Positions 51,593 to 59,756 of a stretch of 64,000 nt of DNA are shown piece after piece. Made by a program: the position numbers and the translations under genes. Numbering within the stretch: the first letter of the stretch is position 1; every line of letters begins with the position of its first letter. Location: positions 1 through 64,000 of the forward strand of contig CAKOTX010000003.1 in NCBI GenBank assembly GCA_934120315.1, given 5' to 3'. Source of the stretch: an uncultured Clostridia bacterium (GTDB lineage: Bacteria > Bacillota > Clostridia > TANB77 > CAG-508). Below the pieces are notes generated by a model. The model did not search any database. It was not told the DNA's origin and saw only the letters and a program-made list of their open reading frames with translations.

Positions 51593-51727
51593 TTATTTTT
51601 CACAGTTTTCTTCTAAGTTTCTCATATTTTCAGGTATGCGAAAAGACTTGTCATTTCTGACAATTTTATTTGCTAAAGTATCAGTATATATATATACAGT
51701 CCCAACGGTTACAAGTCTTTTCATCAT
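51593..51727 (-). CDS. 44-residue small protein upstream of the BspA-like gene
   Basis: Three successive ATGs (51730, 51727, 51724) follow GAGGAGGT; the second or third is best spaced. The peptide begins MMKRLVTVGTVYIYTDTLAN and ends RNLEENCEK. It lies 70 bases before the BspA-like gene on the same strand. The sequence is soluble, with no signal. It may be a real small gene co-transcribed with the surface protein; no family recognised. Confidence 0.5.
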   Translation of the reverse strand: MMKRLVTVGTVYIYTDTLANKIVRNDKSFRIPENMRNLEENCEK

Positions 51728-51870
51728 CATACCTCCTCGTTTTCTTTTTTCATCATTTTACAAATAAATTATAATATTAAACTTTATTTTTGTCTAGCAT
51801 TTTTTCGAAAATATATATTTTCTTACTTACACTATTTTATAAATTAATATAGTTAAGTTACTAACAAATT

Positions 51871-51913
51871 AATTCCCAAGCAAGAACTTTTTTTGAATTC
51901 TTACTTGGGAATT
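51871..51913 (-). terminator. Hairpin between lysC and the small gene
   Basis: Sixteen-base arms AATTCCCAAG(T/C)AAGAA (51871-51886, 51898-51913) with one mismatch. The following tract is not a clean T run, so termination is likely but not certain. Confidence 0.5.
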
Positions 51914-51959
51914 ATAGTTACATTTTAACTTGAATAATAATTTACACAATTTTAAATTT

Positions 51960-52919
51960 TTATATGAGCTCTTTGTGAAATTCTTGTAAAACTTCATCTT
52001 TCACTATTTCTTTAAAAACTATAGAAATTTTAGTTCTACTAATATCAATATTAAAAATCTCCAAACTATTTTTATTTGCAATATCTAAAATTTTATTAAT
52101 AACATCATCTCTTGAACTAATCCCAAAGCCGATAATAGATATTCTAGAAACATCTTTTTTTACAATACTTTTTATTCCAGAAGCCTCCAATTTATGAGAT
52201 ATCACTGTTCCTGGATTATTATTAAATGTAGAACCTGTAACTATTGGCACATTATATTTCTCACCAATCTCAACACATCTATCATGTAAAACTTTTGCAC
52301 CTTCACTTGATAATGAATGCATCTCTTCATATGAAATATCAGTTAATTTTCTAGTTCCTTCAACTTTATTAGGATCTGCTGAATATATTCCATCAACATC
52401 AGAATATATGTAGCATTGCTTTGCTTTTAAACTTGCAGCTAATGCTACTGCAGTAGTATCAGAACCGCCTCTTCCTAATGTAGTAATATCATTAGTATCA
52501 TTTATCCCTTGAAAGCCTGTGACTACCACAATTTTTCCTTCATCTAGCTCTTTTTCTATTCTCGCACAGTCTATATATTCTATTTTTGCATTTTGATTTT
52601 CATCACTTGTGTGTATTCCTGCCTGCCAACCTGTAAGAGATATTGCTTGATATCCTAAATAATTTAATAAAATTGCTAATTTACTAGCACTAATTTGTTC
52701 TCCAACACTTATCAATGCATCCATTTCTCTTTTATCAGGCTTTAAAGCCAATTCTTCAGCTTCTTTTATTAGCTGGTCTGTTTTTTTGCCCTGTGCAGAA
52801 ACTACAACAACTATATTATTATCTTCATCATATAATTTTATAACTTTATTGGCTACCAATTGCAATTTACTATTATCAGCAACAGAACTTCCTCCAAATT
52901 TAATTACTATTGTTTCCAT
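51960..52919 (-). CDS. lysC: Aspartate kinase lacking one ACT domain
   Basis: 319 residues against about 405 for ordinary LysC. Kinase domain complete: IKFGGSSVAD at 6-15, VVVVSAQGKKTDQLI, TLGRGGSDTTAVALAASL, YSDVDGIYSADP, and YEEMHSLSSEGAKVLHDR. After that comes only one ACT-like segment (VSRISIIGFGISSRDDVINK...TKISIVFKE), which aligns with the second ACT; the first appears missing. Phosphorylates aspartate for lysine, threonine and DAP/dipicolinate synthesis. The shortened regulatory region may alter feedback inhibition. Confidence 0.88.
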   Translation of the reverse strand: METIVIKFGGSSVADNSKLQLVANKVIKLYDEDNNIVVVVSAQGKKTDQLIKEAEELALKPDKREMDALISVGEQISASKLAILLNYLGYQAISLTGWQAGIHTSDENQNAKIEYIDCARIEKELDEGKIVVVTGFQGINDTNDITTLGRGGSDTTAVALAASLKAKQCYIYSDVDGIYSADPNKVEGTRKLTDISYEEMHSLSSEGAKVLHDRCVEIGEKYNVPIVTGSTFNNNPGTVISHKLEASGIKSIVKKDVSRISIIGFGISSRDDVINKILDIANKNSLEIFNIDISRTKISIVFKEIVKDEVLQEFHKELI

Positions 52920-52930
52920 CTTTTGCGCCT

Positions 52931-52992
52931 TTCTTAATATAATATAAAGAATCGTATTTAATTAAATACTACTCCCTATATTATATTAAGAA
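52931..52992 (-). ncRNA. 62-nt hairpin in the lysC leader
   Basis: Perfect 16-bp outer arms (52931-52946 and 52977-52992) and a perfect inner palindrome GTATTTAATTAAATAC (52954-52969) share one centre. The seven-base segments between them (GGGAGTA and GATTCTT on the minus strand) pair through G-U wobbles, apart from one end. So a near-continuous stem of almost 30 bp forms in lysC RNA but not in the opposite strand's RNA. The lysC ribosome site starts right at the end of the stem. It is not a recognised riboswitch. Confidence 0.55.
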
Positions 52993-53009
52993 TATATCAA
53001 TTTGGTGGC

Positions 53010-53066
53010 AATTTGGGGTCGGTGTTTTTCTTGACAAGCTGTCAAAAAAAACACCGACCCCAAATT
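53010..53066. repeat. Complete palindromic repeat (GGGGTCGGTGTTTTT type)
   Basis: AATTTGGGGTCGGTGTTTTT arms are inverted around TTGACA-AGC-TGTCAA. It lies between prfB and lysC and can act as a terminator. A partial extra unit precedes it from 52998. Confidence 0.85.
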
Positions 53067-53072
53067 AACAAA

Positions 53073-54171
53073 TTAGCCCTTTAAAAAAGCCTCTATAAAT
53101 CCGTCTAAGTCGCCATCCATAACACTTTCCACGTTTCCAACTTCATAATTTGTTCTGTGGTCTTTTACGAGTGTATATGGGCAAAAAACGTATGAACGAA
53201 TTTGGCTTCCCCATGCAATATCTTTTTGATTTCCTTTTAATTCTTCTATTGTTTCTTTCTGCTCTTTTTCTTTTAAATTTAATAATTTTGATTTCAACAT
53301 TTTCATTGCAGTTTCTCTGTTTTGAATCTGAGAACGCTCAGATTGACAAGCAACTACTATATTTGTTGGAATGTGTGTGATTCTAACTGCTGATGATGTT
53401 TTATTTATGTGCTGTCCTCCAGCTCCTGATGCTCTATATGTATCTACACGTAAATCATCTGGATTGATGTCTATTTGGATATCATCTGTTATTTCTGGTA
53501 AAACTTCTAATGATGCAAATGATGTATGTCTTCTTCCTCCCGCGTCAAATGGTGATATTCTTACTAATCTATGTACTCCCATTTCACCTTTTAAATACCC
53601 ATATGCATTTTCTCCTACAACTTCAAATGTAACACTTTTTATTCCAGCTTCTTCACCTTCTAAATAATCTAATTCTTTTACTTCATATCCTTTTTTAGCA
53701 GCCCATCTAGTATACATTCTGTATAGCATTTCCGCCCAGTCTTGTGACTCTGTTCCACCAGCTCCTGGATGTAATGTTAATATTGCATTATTTCTATCAT
53801 ATTTTCCAGAAAGCAATGTCTCAAGTTGTAAATTTTCCAAATCGTCTTCAAGTTGCTTTGTTGATTTTAATATTTCTTTAGCAACTTCTTCATCATTTTC
53901 CATATTTGCTAGTTCTGTTAAATCTTTTAAATTTGTAACTTCATTTTCAATCTTCTTGAATTTTTCTACTTTATTTTTTAACTGTTTTAGCTGTGATAAT
54001 ATTTTGCCTGTCTCGGCTGGCGTTTTTTGCCAAAATTCCTCTTTTAACGTTTCTTCTTCTAATTGTTTTGCCTGTTCTTCTATTTTAGAAATGTCAAAGA
54101 GACTCACCTAAATTCTGTACTTTTTCTTTTATTAAATCAAGTCTCCTTGAATTTTCTTCTAATTCTATCAT
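53073..54171 (-). CDS. prfB: Peptide chain release factor 2 with programmed +1 frameshift
   Basis: Translation begins at ATG 54171 (MIELEENSRRLDLI) after AAGGAG and reaches an in-frame UGA as codon 26 (54094-54096) in the context CTT TGA C. Skipping one base joins the main frame (DISKIEEQAKQ...). The product is then 365 residues, the size of E. coli RF2. It has HPGAGGTESQDW, the GGQ motif (SGAGGQHINKTSSAVRI) and SPF-type codon-recognition segment (ISPFDAGG). The low-UGA-termination signal autoregulates RF2. Confidence 0.95.
54094..54099 (-). promoter_or_regulatory. prfB frameshift site CTT TGA
   Basis: The slippery CTT (54097-54099) precedes the UGA stop (54094-54096) followed by C, with a weak internal ribosome-like AGGTGAG six bases upstream. 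Ribosomes waiting for RF2 shift +1. Confidence 0.92.
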
Positions 54172-54182
54172 TATCTCACTCC

Positions 54183-55286
54183 TTATTCATAATCATCAAC
54201 ACTTAATTCTGGATAACTAAACATTTGACCAGCATCTGTGAATTTTCCAGATATAAAATGATTTTGGTTCATTGTGTTTGAACCTTTTAAAAAGTATTGA
54301 TATTTTGACTTTAATGGCAATTTACCATTTCCCATTATAATTGGATCATCCCATGTTGTGTCTACCGCATACCATTTGCTATTTAGTTTTACATAATTCC
54401 ATGCATGATTTTCTGTTTTACCTTTACTATTAGTTCCTGTTCCTATTACAATTGTATTATCAATTCCAGTTCCACTCATTAAATATTGAAAGGCTTTTGC
54501 ATATCCTTCACACACACATTTTTTTTCAATCAAAGCCCCATATATATTGTAAATATTGTCTACAGATGTTGTTGAATCATATTCAATTGTATCAACTAAA
54601 TAATCATGAATTATTTTTACTTTTTCATAATCTTCTTTATCTTCTATTGTAGCTATTACACCACTTCTGATTTTTTCTAACTCTATCTGACAATTATCAA
54701 TATCTTCTTTTGAATTAAATCCTTCTGCTAAATAATTTTTTTTACTTCCATTATCAATATATACATTATATTTTGTTCCTGTTATTTTAGTGATTTTTTC
54801 AATATTGATAAACATACTTGTTGCATCTATGTAAAAAATTTCTGGATTTTCATATATAAAAGCTTCTATTGCTGATTGATAATCTTTTTTTAACTTAACA
54901 TCACCATCTGTTTCTGAAAGTACTGATTGAAATGCATTTCCAAAATCAACAGTATATATTCCAGTTTTCAAATTTTCTCTATTTTCATATAATTTATCAT
55001 ATATCGTCTTTGCAGTTGAATCTAATTGATCATATAAATGCTTATATTTAGTTATTTTGTTAATCTTTTGTCCATCTACACCATCAAAGCTATTTTCTTG
55101 AATAATTGTGGTATTTTGATTTATTGTTTCTTCACTTAAAATATATTTTATCTCTCCTACAAAGTCCTCAGGTATTATAGATTGCCCTGTAATTTCTTTG
55201 TAAATCATGTATCCCATAACAGATATAACCGCCATAATTCCAAGCGTAATTATAGCTAATAAAAAACTTATTATTTTATCCTTCAT
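54183..55286 (-). CDS. Membrane-anchored transglutaminase-like protein
   Basis: 367 residues. One N-terminal membrane helix (about 7-29, FLLAIITLGIMAVISVMGYMI) and a C-terminal transglutaminase/cysteine-peptidase fold with KKCVCEGYAKAF (catalytic Cys), TENHAWNYVKL (His) and YAVDTTWDDP (Asp). It is expected outside the membrane. In clostridia such proteins are often linked to cell-wall or spore processing, but no direct partner is visible. It lies 11 bases upstream of prfB. Confidence 0.85.
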   Translation of the reverse strand: MKDKIISFLLAIITLGIMAVISVMGYMIYKEITGQSIIPEDFVGEIKYILSEETINQNTTIIQENSFDGVDGQKINKITKYKHLYDQLDSTAKTIYDKLYENRENLKTGIYTVDFGNAFQSVLSETDGDVKLKKDYQSAIEAFIYENPEIFYIDATSMFINIEKITKITGTKYNVYIDNGSKKNYLAEGFNSKEDIDNCQIELEKIRSGVIATIEDKEDYEKVKIIHDYLVDTIEYDSTTSVDNIYNIYGALIEKKCVCEGYAKAFQYLMSGTGIDNTIVIGTGTNSKGKTENHAWNYVKLNSKWYAVDTTWDDPIIMGNGKLPLKSKYQYFLKGSNTMNQNHFISGKFTDAGQMFSYPELSVDDYE

Positions 55287-55297
55287 ATTTCCTCCGA

Positions 55298-55322
55298 GGT
55301 CTAAAATAGACCAATCATACTA
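55298..55322. promoter_or_regulatory. Dyad GGTCTA-AAA-TAGACC and possible sigma-G -10
   Basis: A perfect 15-base dyad (55298-55312) lies between two divergent genes. CATACTA at 55316-55322 fits the sigma-F/G -10 (CATAMTA) for the gerA-like gene; no convincing -35 (GNATR) was found. Confidence 0.35.
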
Positions 55323-55397
55323 TTTAAATTATATATTATTCTCACTTTCATTTCAAGTTTTTTGAATATTTTTTTATTTTTTGCAAATATTACTAAT

Positions 55398-57014
55398 ATG
55401 AATTTTAAAGATTTTTTTAATAATTTAACTAAATATAATAATGATTTCAATTTTTCTATTTTAAATAATAAAACTGATAATACAAGTTATTCACCAACTC
55501 CAGAAAAAGACTATAAAGTTTTTTCAAATGTGAAAGAAAATTTAGATTATTTGAAAAGCAAATATAATACTCTTATTTGTGCTGATGTAATAATCAGAGA
55601 ATTCAATATGTTTGTTTATAATGAAAATCATAAATGTTTTATTATTTATATAGATGGCTTAGTTGATTCTGATTCGATTAATGACTTTATTTTAGAGCCT
55701 CTTATGCTTGGAAAGTTCAGATATAATAAGCCTTTTGAGGGCACATTATTTGACTATGTTGATAACTGCTTACTTCCCCAAAATAGCGTTACTCCTGTAA
55801 AGGATTATTCAGATGTTTTTACCAGTATAAATATGGGCGACTGTTTGCTTTTTATCGATACTCTTGATTCCGCATTTGATATAGATGTAAAACAATATAC
55901 TCAGCGTAGTGTTAGCGTTCCTGAAAATGAGTCTGTTATAAAAGGTCCTCAAGAAGGTTTTATTGAAAATTTTAGGACTAATACTTCTCTGCTAAGGCGT
56001 ATTGTTAATAATGAGAATCTTGTTATTGAAACTATTCCAGTTGGAAAAATTAGTAGAACTAAATGTGGTGTTTGTTATCTTCAAAACATTGCAAATGGCG
56101 ATCTGGTTTCTGAGGTAAAATATAGGCTTCATAATCTTGATATTGATTCTTTACTTTCAACTGGTGAATTAGAACAACTTATTGAAGATGATGAGGGTTT
56201 TGGTATTCCCCATGTTCTATCTACTGAAAGACCTGACAAATGTGCAAAATATTTGTTTCAAGGAAGAGTTGTCATTTTAGTAAATGGAAATCCGTATGCT
56301 CTAATCTTACCTGCTACAATTGAAGATTTCTTATTCTCTCCAGAGGATACAAATTTACGTCCACTTTTCGCTAATTTTCTACGAATTGTAAGAATATTAG
56401 CTGCTATTATTACACTTTTGTTACCAGGAATATATATAGCAATAACTAGCTTCCATCAAGAATTTTTACCAACAGAATTATTGTTTTCAATTATTTCGGC
56501 TCGTGAAAACGTACCTTTTCCAATATTTTTCGAGATTATCCTTTTAGAGTTCGCTTTTGAGCTTATTAGAGAAGCAAGTTTAAGAGTTCCTTCTTTAATA
56601 GCTTCTTCTATTGGAATTATTGGTGCATTAATTCTAGGTGATGCTGCAGTTAATGCTGGAATTGTAAGTCCAATTCTTATAATTATAGTAGCTATAACGG
56701 GAATTGCATCTTTTGCCATCCCAGATTTTTCTTTTGGATTTCATATAAGAGTCTTCAGATTCTATTTTATCGCATTAGGTTCTACAGCTGGTTTTTTGGG
56801 AATTGGCATAGGATTGTTTGTTTATATTTCTATGCTCTGTAGTTTGAAATCTTTTGGAATTCCTTATACTATTCCAATTGCTCCTGCTCATTCTACTAAG
56901 AATAATGGCTTTTTTATTCCTCCTATTTGGAAACAAGAATATCGTGCAAATTTCTTATCTCCTAAAAAAAGTGAATCTCAAGCCAAGATTAGTATGAAAT
57001 GGAAATGGAAATAG
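55398..57014 (+). CDS. GerA-family spore germination protein (A subunit)
   Basis: 538 residues from ATG 55398; a TTG at 55362 would add 12. A soluble N-terminal domain (NVKENLDYLKSKYNTLICADVIIREF) of about 260 residues is followed by five or so membrane helices, including PGIYIAITSFHQEFLPTELLF and FAFELIREASLRVPS, the GerAA/SpoVAF signature. It ends in a basic tail KWKWK. It senses germinants in the spore inner membrane. No gerB or gerC genes are adjacent, so SpoVAF is another possible role. No clear ribosome site. Confidence 0.88.
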   Translation: MNFKDFFNNLTKYNNDFNFSILNNKTDNTSYSPTPEKDYKVFSNVKENLDYLKSKYNTLICADVIIREFNMFVYNENHKCFIIYIDGLVDSDSINDFILEPLMLGKFRYNKPFEGTLFDYVDNCLLPQNSVTPVKDYSDVFTSINMGDCLLFIDTLDSAFDIDVKQYTQRSVSVPENESVIKGPQEGFIENFRTNTSLLRRIVNNENLVIETIPVGKISRTKCGVCYLQNIANGDLVSEVKYRLHNLDIDSLLSTGELEQLIEDDEGFGIPHVLSTERPDKCAKYLFQGRVVILVNGNPYALILPATIEDFLFSPEDTNLRPLFANFLRIVRILAAIITLLLPGIYIAITSFHQEFLPTELLFSIISARENVPFPIFFEIILLEFAFELIREASLRVPSLIASSIGIIGALILGDAAVNAGIVSPILIIIVAITGIASFAIPDFSFGFHIRVFRFYFIALGSTAGFLGIGIGLFVYISMLCSLKSFGIPYTIPIAPAHSTKNNGFFIPPIWKQEYRANFLSPKKSESQAKISMKWKWK

Positions 57015-57016
57015 TG

Positions 57017-57070
57017 AAAATGGGGTCGGTCCTTTTTTGAACATTGTTCAAAAAGGACCGACCCCATTTT
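57017..57070. repeat. Complete palindromic repeat (GGGGTCGGTCC type)
   Basis: Inverted arms AAAATGGGGTCGGTCCTTTTT around GAACATTGTTC. It lies between the convergent gerA-like and rubrerythrin genes and probably terminates both. Confidence 0.85.
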
Positions 57071-57083
57071 TGCATTTTTCTTA

Positions 57084-57623
57084 TTAATAATTTTCTGCTT
57101 TGATTTCAAAATATGCTTTTGGATGACTACATACTGGGCAAACTTCTGGTGCAGATGTTCCCACAACAATGTGTCCGCAATTTCTGCATTTCCATATTTT
57201 AACTTCTCCAGCCTCAAATACCTTTCCATCTTTTACATTTTCTAATAATTTTAAATATCTTTCTTCATGTTCTTTTTCTATTTTAGCTACTTCTTCAAAT
57301 AAATATGCAATTCTTGTAAATCCTTCTTCTTTAGCAGTTTTAGCAAATTCTGCATACATATCTGTCCATTCATAGTTTTCACCATCAGCAGCAGCTTTTA
57401 AATTTTCAGCTGTTGTTCCGATGTCTCCACCATTTAATAATTTAAACCACATTTTTGCATGTTCTTTCTCATTGTCTGCTGTTTCTTGGAATATAGCAGC
57501 AATTTGCTCATATCCTTCCTTTTTAGCTTTACTTGCAAAATATGTGTATTTGTTTCTTGCTTGTGATTCTCCTGCAAATGCAGTCATTAAATTTTGTTCT
57601 GTTTTTGAACCTTTTAATTCCAT
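57084..57623 (-). CDS. rbr: Rubrerythrin
   Basis: 179 residues. Four-helix di-iron domain with two E-x-x-H pairs (ETADNEKEHAKMW and EEVAKIEKEHEERY) and a C-terminal rubredoxin-like iron site WKCRNCGHIVV...CPVC. It reduces hydrogen peroxide in anaerobes. It follows the 100-residue gene by 11 bases and ends near the palindromic repeat. Confidence 0.96.
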   Translation of the reverse strand: MELKGSKTEQNLMTAFAGESQARNKYTYFASKAKKEGYEQIAAIFQETADNEKEHAKMWFKLLNGGDIGTTAENLKAAADGENYEWTDMYAEFAKTAKEEGFTRIAYLFEEVAKIEKEHEERYLKLLENVKDGKVFEAGEVKIWKCRNCGHIVVGTSAPEVCPVCSHPKAYFEIKAENY

Positions 57624-57634
57624 AATATAACCTC

Positions 57635-57937
57635 CTATGCTTCTTCTATAACTTCTTCATTTTCATTTGTTTCAACTACTGATGCTGTTCCTGCTCCGAA
57701 AGAGAAAACTTTTCTTTCTGCTCTTGATTTTTCTTCGAATTTTTTATCATAAGACACTTTTACTGTATTTAGAGCATCTTGCATTGCAGAAAACATTTCT
57801 TCTACATCTTCTTTTGTAAAATCATATGCACTACTTCTTGACATTGGTTCTAATATTTGAATGTCATGCATTACATTGTTAACCCTCTTTCCAGCGTATT
57901 CCATAAATTTTTTTCTTTTTTCTTCGTTTACTTCCAT
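57635..57937 (-). CDS. 100-residue hypothetical protein upstream of rubrerythrin
   Basis: Soluble, mainly helical: KRKKFMEYAGKRVNNVMHDI then DFTKEDVEEMFSAMQDALN and an acidic tail ENEEVIEEA. It is co-transcribed with rbr from a promoter at 57982-58010. A short AGCC-GAGA-GGCT stem with GNRA-type loop precedes its ribosome site. No family recognised. Confidence 0.65.
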   Translation of the reverse strand: MEVNEEKRKKFMEYAGKRVNNVMHDIQILEPMSRSSAYDFTKEDVEEMFSAMQDALNTVKVSYDKKFEEKSRAERKVFSFGAGTASVVETNENEEVIEEA

Positions 57938-57981
57938 TTCTATTTTCTCCCTTCGAATTAGCCTCTCGGCTTTTCATACCT

Positions 57982-58010
57982 TTTATATCACAAATAGAAA
58001 AAGAAATCAA
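57982..58010 (-). promoter_or_regulatory. Promoter of the 57635-rbr unit
   Basis: -35 TTGATT (58005-58010), 17 bases, -10 TATAAA (57982-57987). Confidence 0.55.
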
Positions 58011-58021
58011 GAAAATTATTT

Positions 58022-58642
58022 TTATTTTTTCGTCATTATATGAATATTTTCTACTTTTGCTCCAATTTCTCTGGAAATTATGTTTTGAATTTGAGCAATT
58101 TCATCTGTTTTTAATTCTTCAGCTCCTACAATAACACTGATACTGTCTACATTTACAAAGATAACACATTTATCAAATCCTTTTGTTGACATTAAGTTTT
58201 CACATATCATTATTGCATTTTTTTCTTTATTTAATTTGGTTATCTCCTGTGTTACAATTGATTTTTGTTCTTCTGATACATTTGAATTATTTAAAATTCC
58301 ATTATATGTTTCTAATGTTTGAGAATACATTTTGTCTCTTGATAATTTAGATGATTCAAAATAATCATCTTCCTTTTTTGCAATTGTTTCTGTTGCTGTA
58401 TTTGTAGTTTCATCTTTCACATCATTATTACTTACAAGAGTTGCATCTCCCAAATTTTCATCTCTTGAATCTGTCTGTTGAGTTTCATTAGCTGAATCTG
58501 ACTGTTGAGTAACTGTATTTTCATTAGCTACACTAACTGTCTCTAACATTTTTGATTCATTTGATATGTAACTCCAATATCCTGCAGTAACTAGCATTAA
58601 TGCTACAACATAAAGTGCAACTGTGCCTTTTTTTACTTTCAT
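58022..58642 (-). CDS. spoIIIAH: Stage III sporulation protein AH
   Basis: 206 residues. One membrane helix (about 7-25, TVALYVVALMLVTAGYWSYI), a polar linker rich in Ser/Thr/Asp, then the YscJ/FliF-like domain (VIFVNVDSISVIVGAEELKT). SpoIIIAH binds forespore SpoIIQ to form the feeding-tube channel. Last gene of the operon. Confidence 0.93.
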   Translation of the reverse strand: MKVKKGTVALYVVALMLVTAGYWSYISNESKMLETVSVANENTVTQQSDSANETQQTDSRDENLGDATLVSNNDVKDETTNTATETIAKKEDDYFESSKLSRDKMYSQTLETYNGILNNSNVSEEQKSIVTQEITKLNKEKNAIMICENLMSTKGFDKCVIFVNVDSISVIVGAEELKTDEIAQIQNIISREIGAKVENIHIMTKK

Positions 58643-58658
58643 TTAATCCCCTCCTTAA

Positions 58659-59249
58659 TTATTTTGTCCCCATTTCAAAAACTTGAATTTTATGTACAGC
58701 AAGTCCTGTTACCGCTTCAACAGCACTTACAATAGAAGTTTTTACATTTGCATTTCCAGCTCCTTGAGCTGTTACTATTGCCCCTTCTATTACAGGCATC
58801 GTAACTTTTTCTGTTATAGGTGTGTTTTTCCCATTTTCATCTGTATACACAATTTCTCGCTTACTTTCAGTTTCTTTTACATCTTTATTTGCACCATCTC
58901 CATCTGTTTCTTTTGTGGTACTTTCTGATGTTGTTTCATTATACATTGGAACTACTGAGCTGCTTTCAGAATATTTTATAAGAACCTTTACTTTTCCTAC
59001 TCCATCTATACTTGCCAAAATATCTTCCAACCTAGTTTCCAAATCATCTTTTTCAGAGCTAGAAGTAGCTTGTGCCAAGACTTTTGTTGTATCTTCTGAT
59101 TTGTTTTCTGCTTTTTTATCATTAGATGACCACATCACATTTATAATTAATACTGTTATTATTAATATTATAATAAACACAATAATATTCTCTATATTCC
59201 TCTTTTTGTCATTTTCATCACCCATTTTTTTTAACATTTCTTTAAGCAT
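58659..59249 (-). CDS. spoIIIAG: Stage III sporulation protein AG
   Basis: 196 residues. Membrane helix near 20-42 (ENIIVFIIILIITVLIINVMW), Ser/Thr-rich linker, and a ring-forming domain (GKVKVLIKYSESSSVV...TVEGAIVTAQGAGNANVKTSI-type sequence). In Bacillus it forms the ring of the mother-cell side channel. Fits exactly between AF and AH. Confidence 0.93.
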   Translation of the reverse strand: MLKEMLKKMGDENDKKRNIENIIVFIIILIITVLIINVMWSSNDKKAENKSEDTTKVLAQATSSSEKDDLETRLEDILASIDGVGKVKVLIKYSESSSVVPMYNETTSESTTKETDGDGANKDVKETESKREIVYTDENGKNTPITEKVTMPVIEGAIVTAQGAGNANVKTSIVSAVEAVTGLAVHKIQVFEMGTK

Positions 59250-59258
59250 ACTTCCTCC

Positions 59259-59756
59259 TTATTTCATCACTATTTTTATTTTGTCTTCTGAAATTTCAAA
59301 TTCAGTTGCTAGCTCACTTTTGACACTTTCAAGCTTTTCGGTTTCATCAGTCTTTTCTATCTTTATTGTTATCAAAGATATTCCCGCATTCTTTTTCGCT
59401 GTATCTAACACTGCATCAACCTTACATTTGGTAACAACATATCCGTTGTCTTGAAACTTCTCCTGAGTCTTCTTTTCCAATTCTTCCAAATAAATCTTTT
59501 CTATTCTAGCATCCATTGATGATTGATCAATCTCATATTGTGACTGACTTTCATATTTTTCTGTATTATATTTTTCCACAGAAAAATTATCTTTATTCTT
59601 TATTATTGGAGAAATAATGTTAAACAGCACATATACACCAATTACCATCTGAATATACTTCTTATTCTTATTTTTAGGCAATATCAGTTCTATTATTGTG
59701 GCCACAATAACAGCCAATACAATCTGTTCTGCCCATGAACTTATAAAATTTATCAT
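59259..59756 (-). CDS. spoIIIAF: Stage III sporulation protein AF
   Basis: 165 residues. Two membrane helices (about 5-25 and 36-52) and a soluble C-terminal domain (SLITIKIEKTDETEKLESVK). Overlaps spoIIIAE by 4 bases. Confidence 0.9.
   Translation of the reverse strand: MINFISSWAEQIVLAVIVATIIELILPKNKNKKYIQMVIGVYVLFNIISPIIKNKDNFSVEKYNTEKYESQSQYEIDQSSMDARIEKIYLEELEKKTQEKFQDNGYVVTKCKVDAVLDTAKKNAGISLITIKIEKTDETEKLESVKSELATEFEISEDKIKIVMK

Noticed and set aside
52920..53000. Lysine riboswitch before lysC
   Set aside because: The leader holds one long hairpin and none of the five-helix lysine riboswitch core; it is also too short.
53073..54107. prfB starting at the GTG at 54107
   Set aside because: This start is inside the frameshift window and would drop the conserved 25-codon leader with its ribosome site.
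58822..59454. 210-residue plus-strand frame
   Set aside because: Antisense to spoIIIAG and spoIIIAF, which are both complete and conserved.
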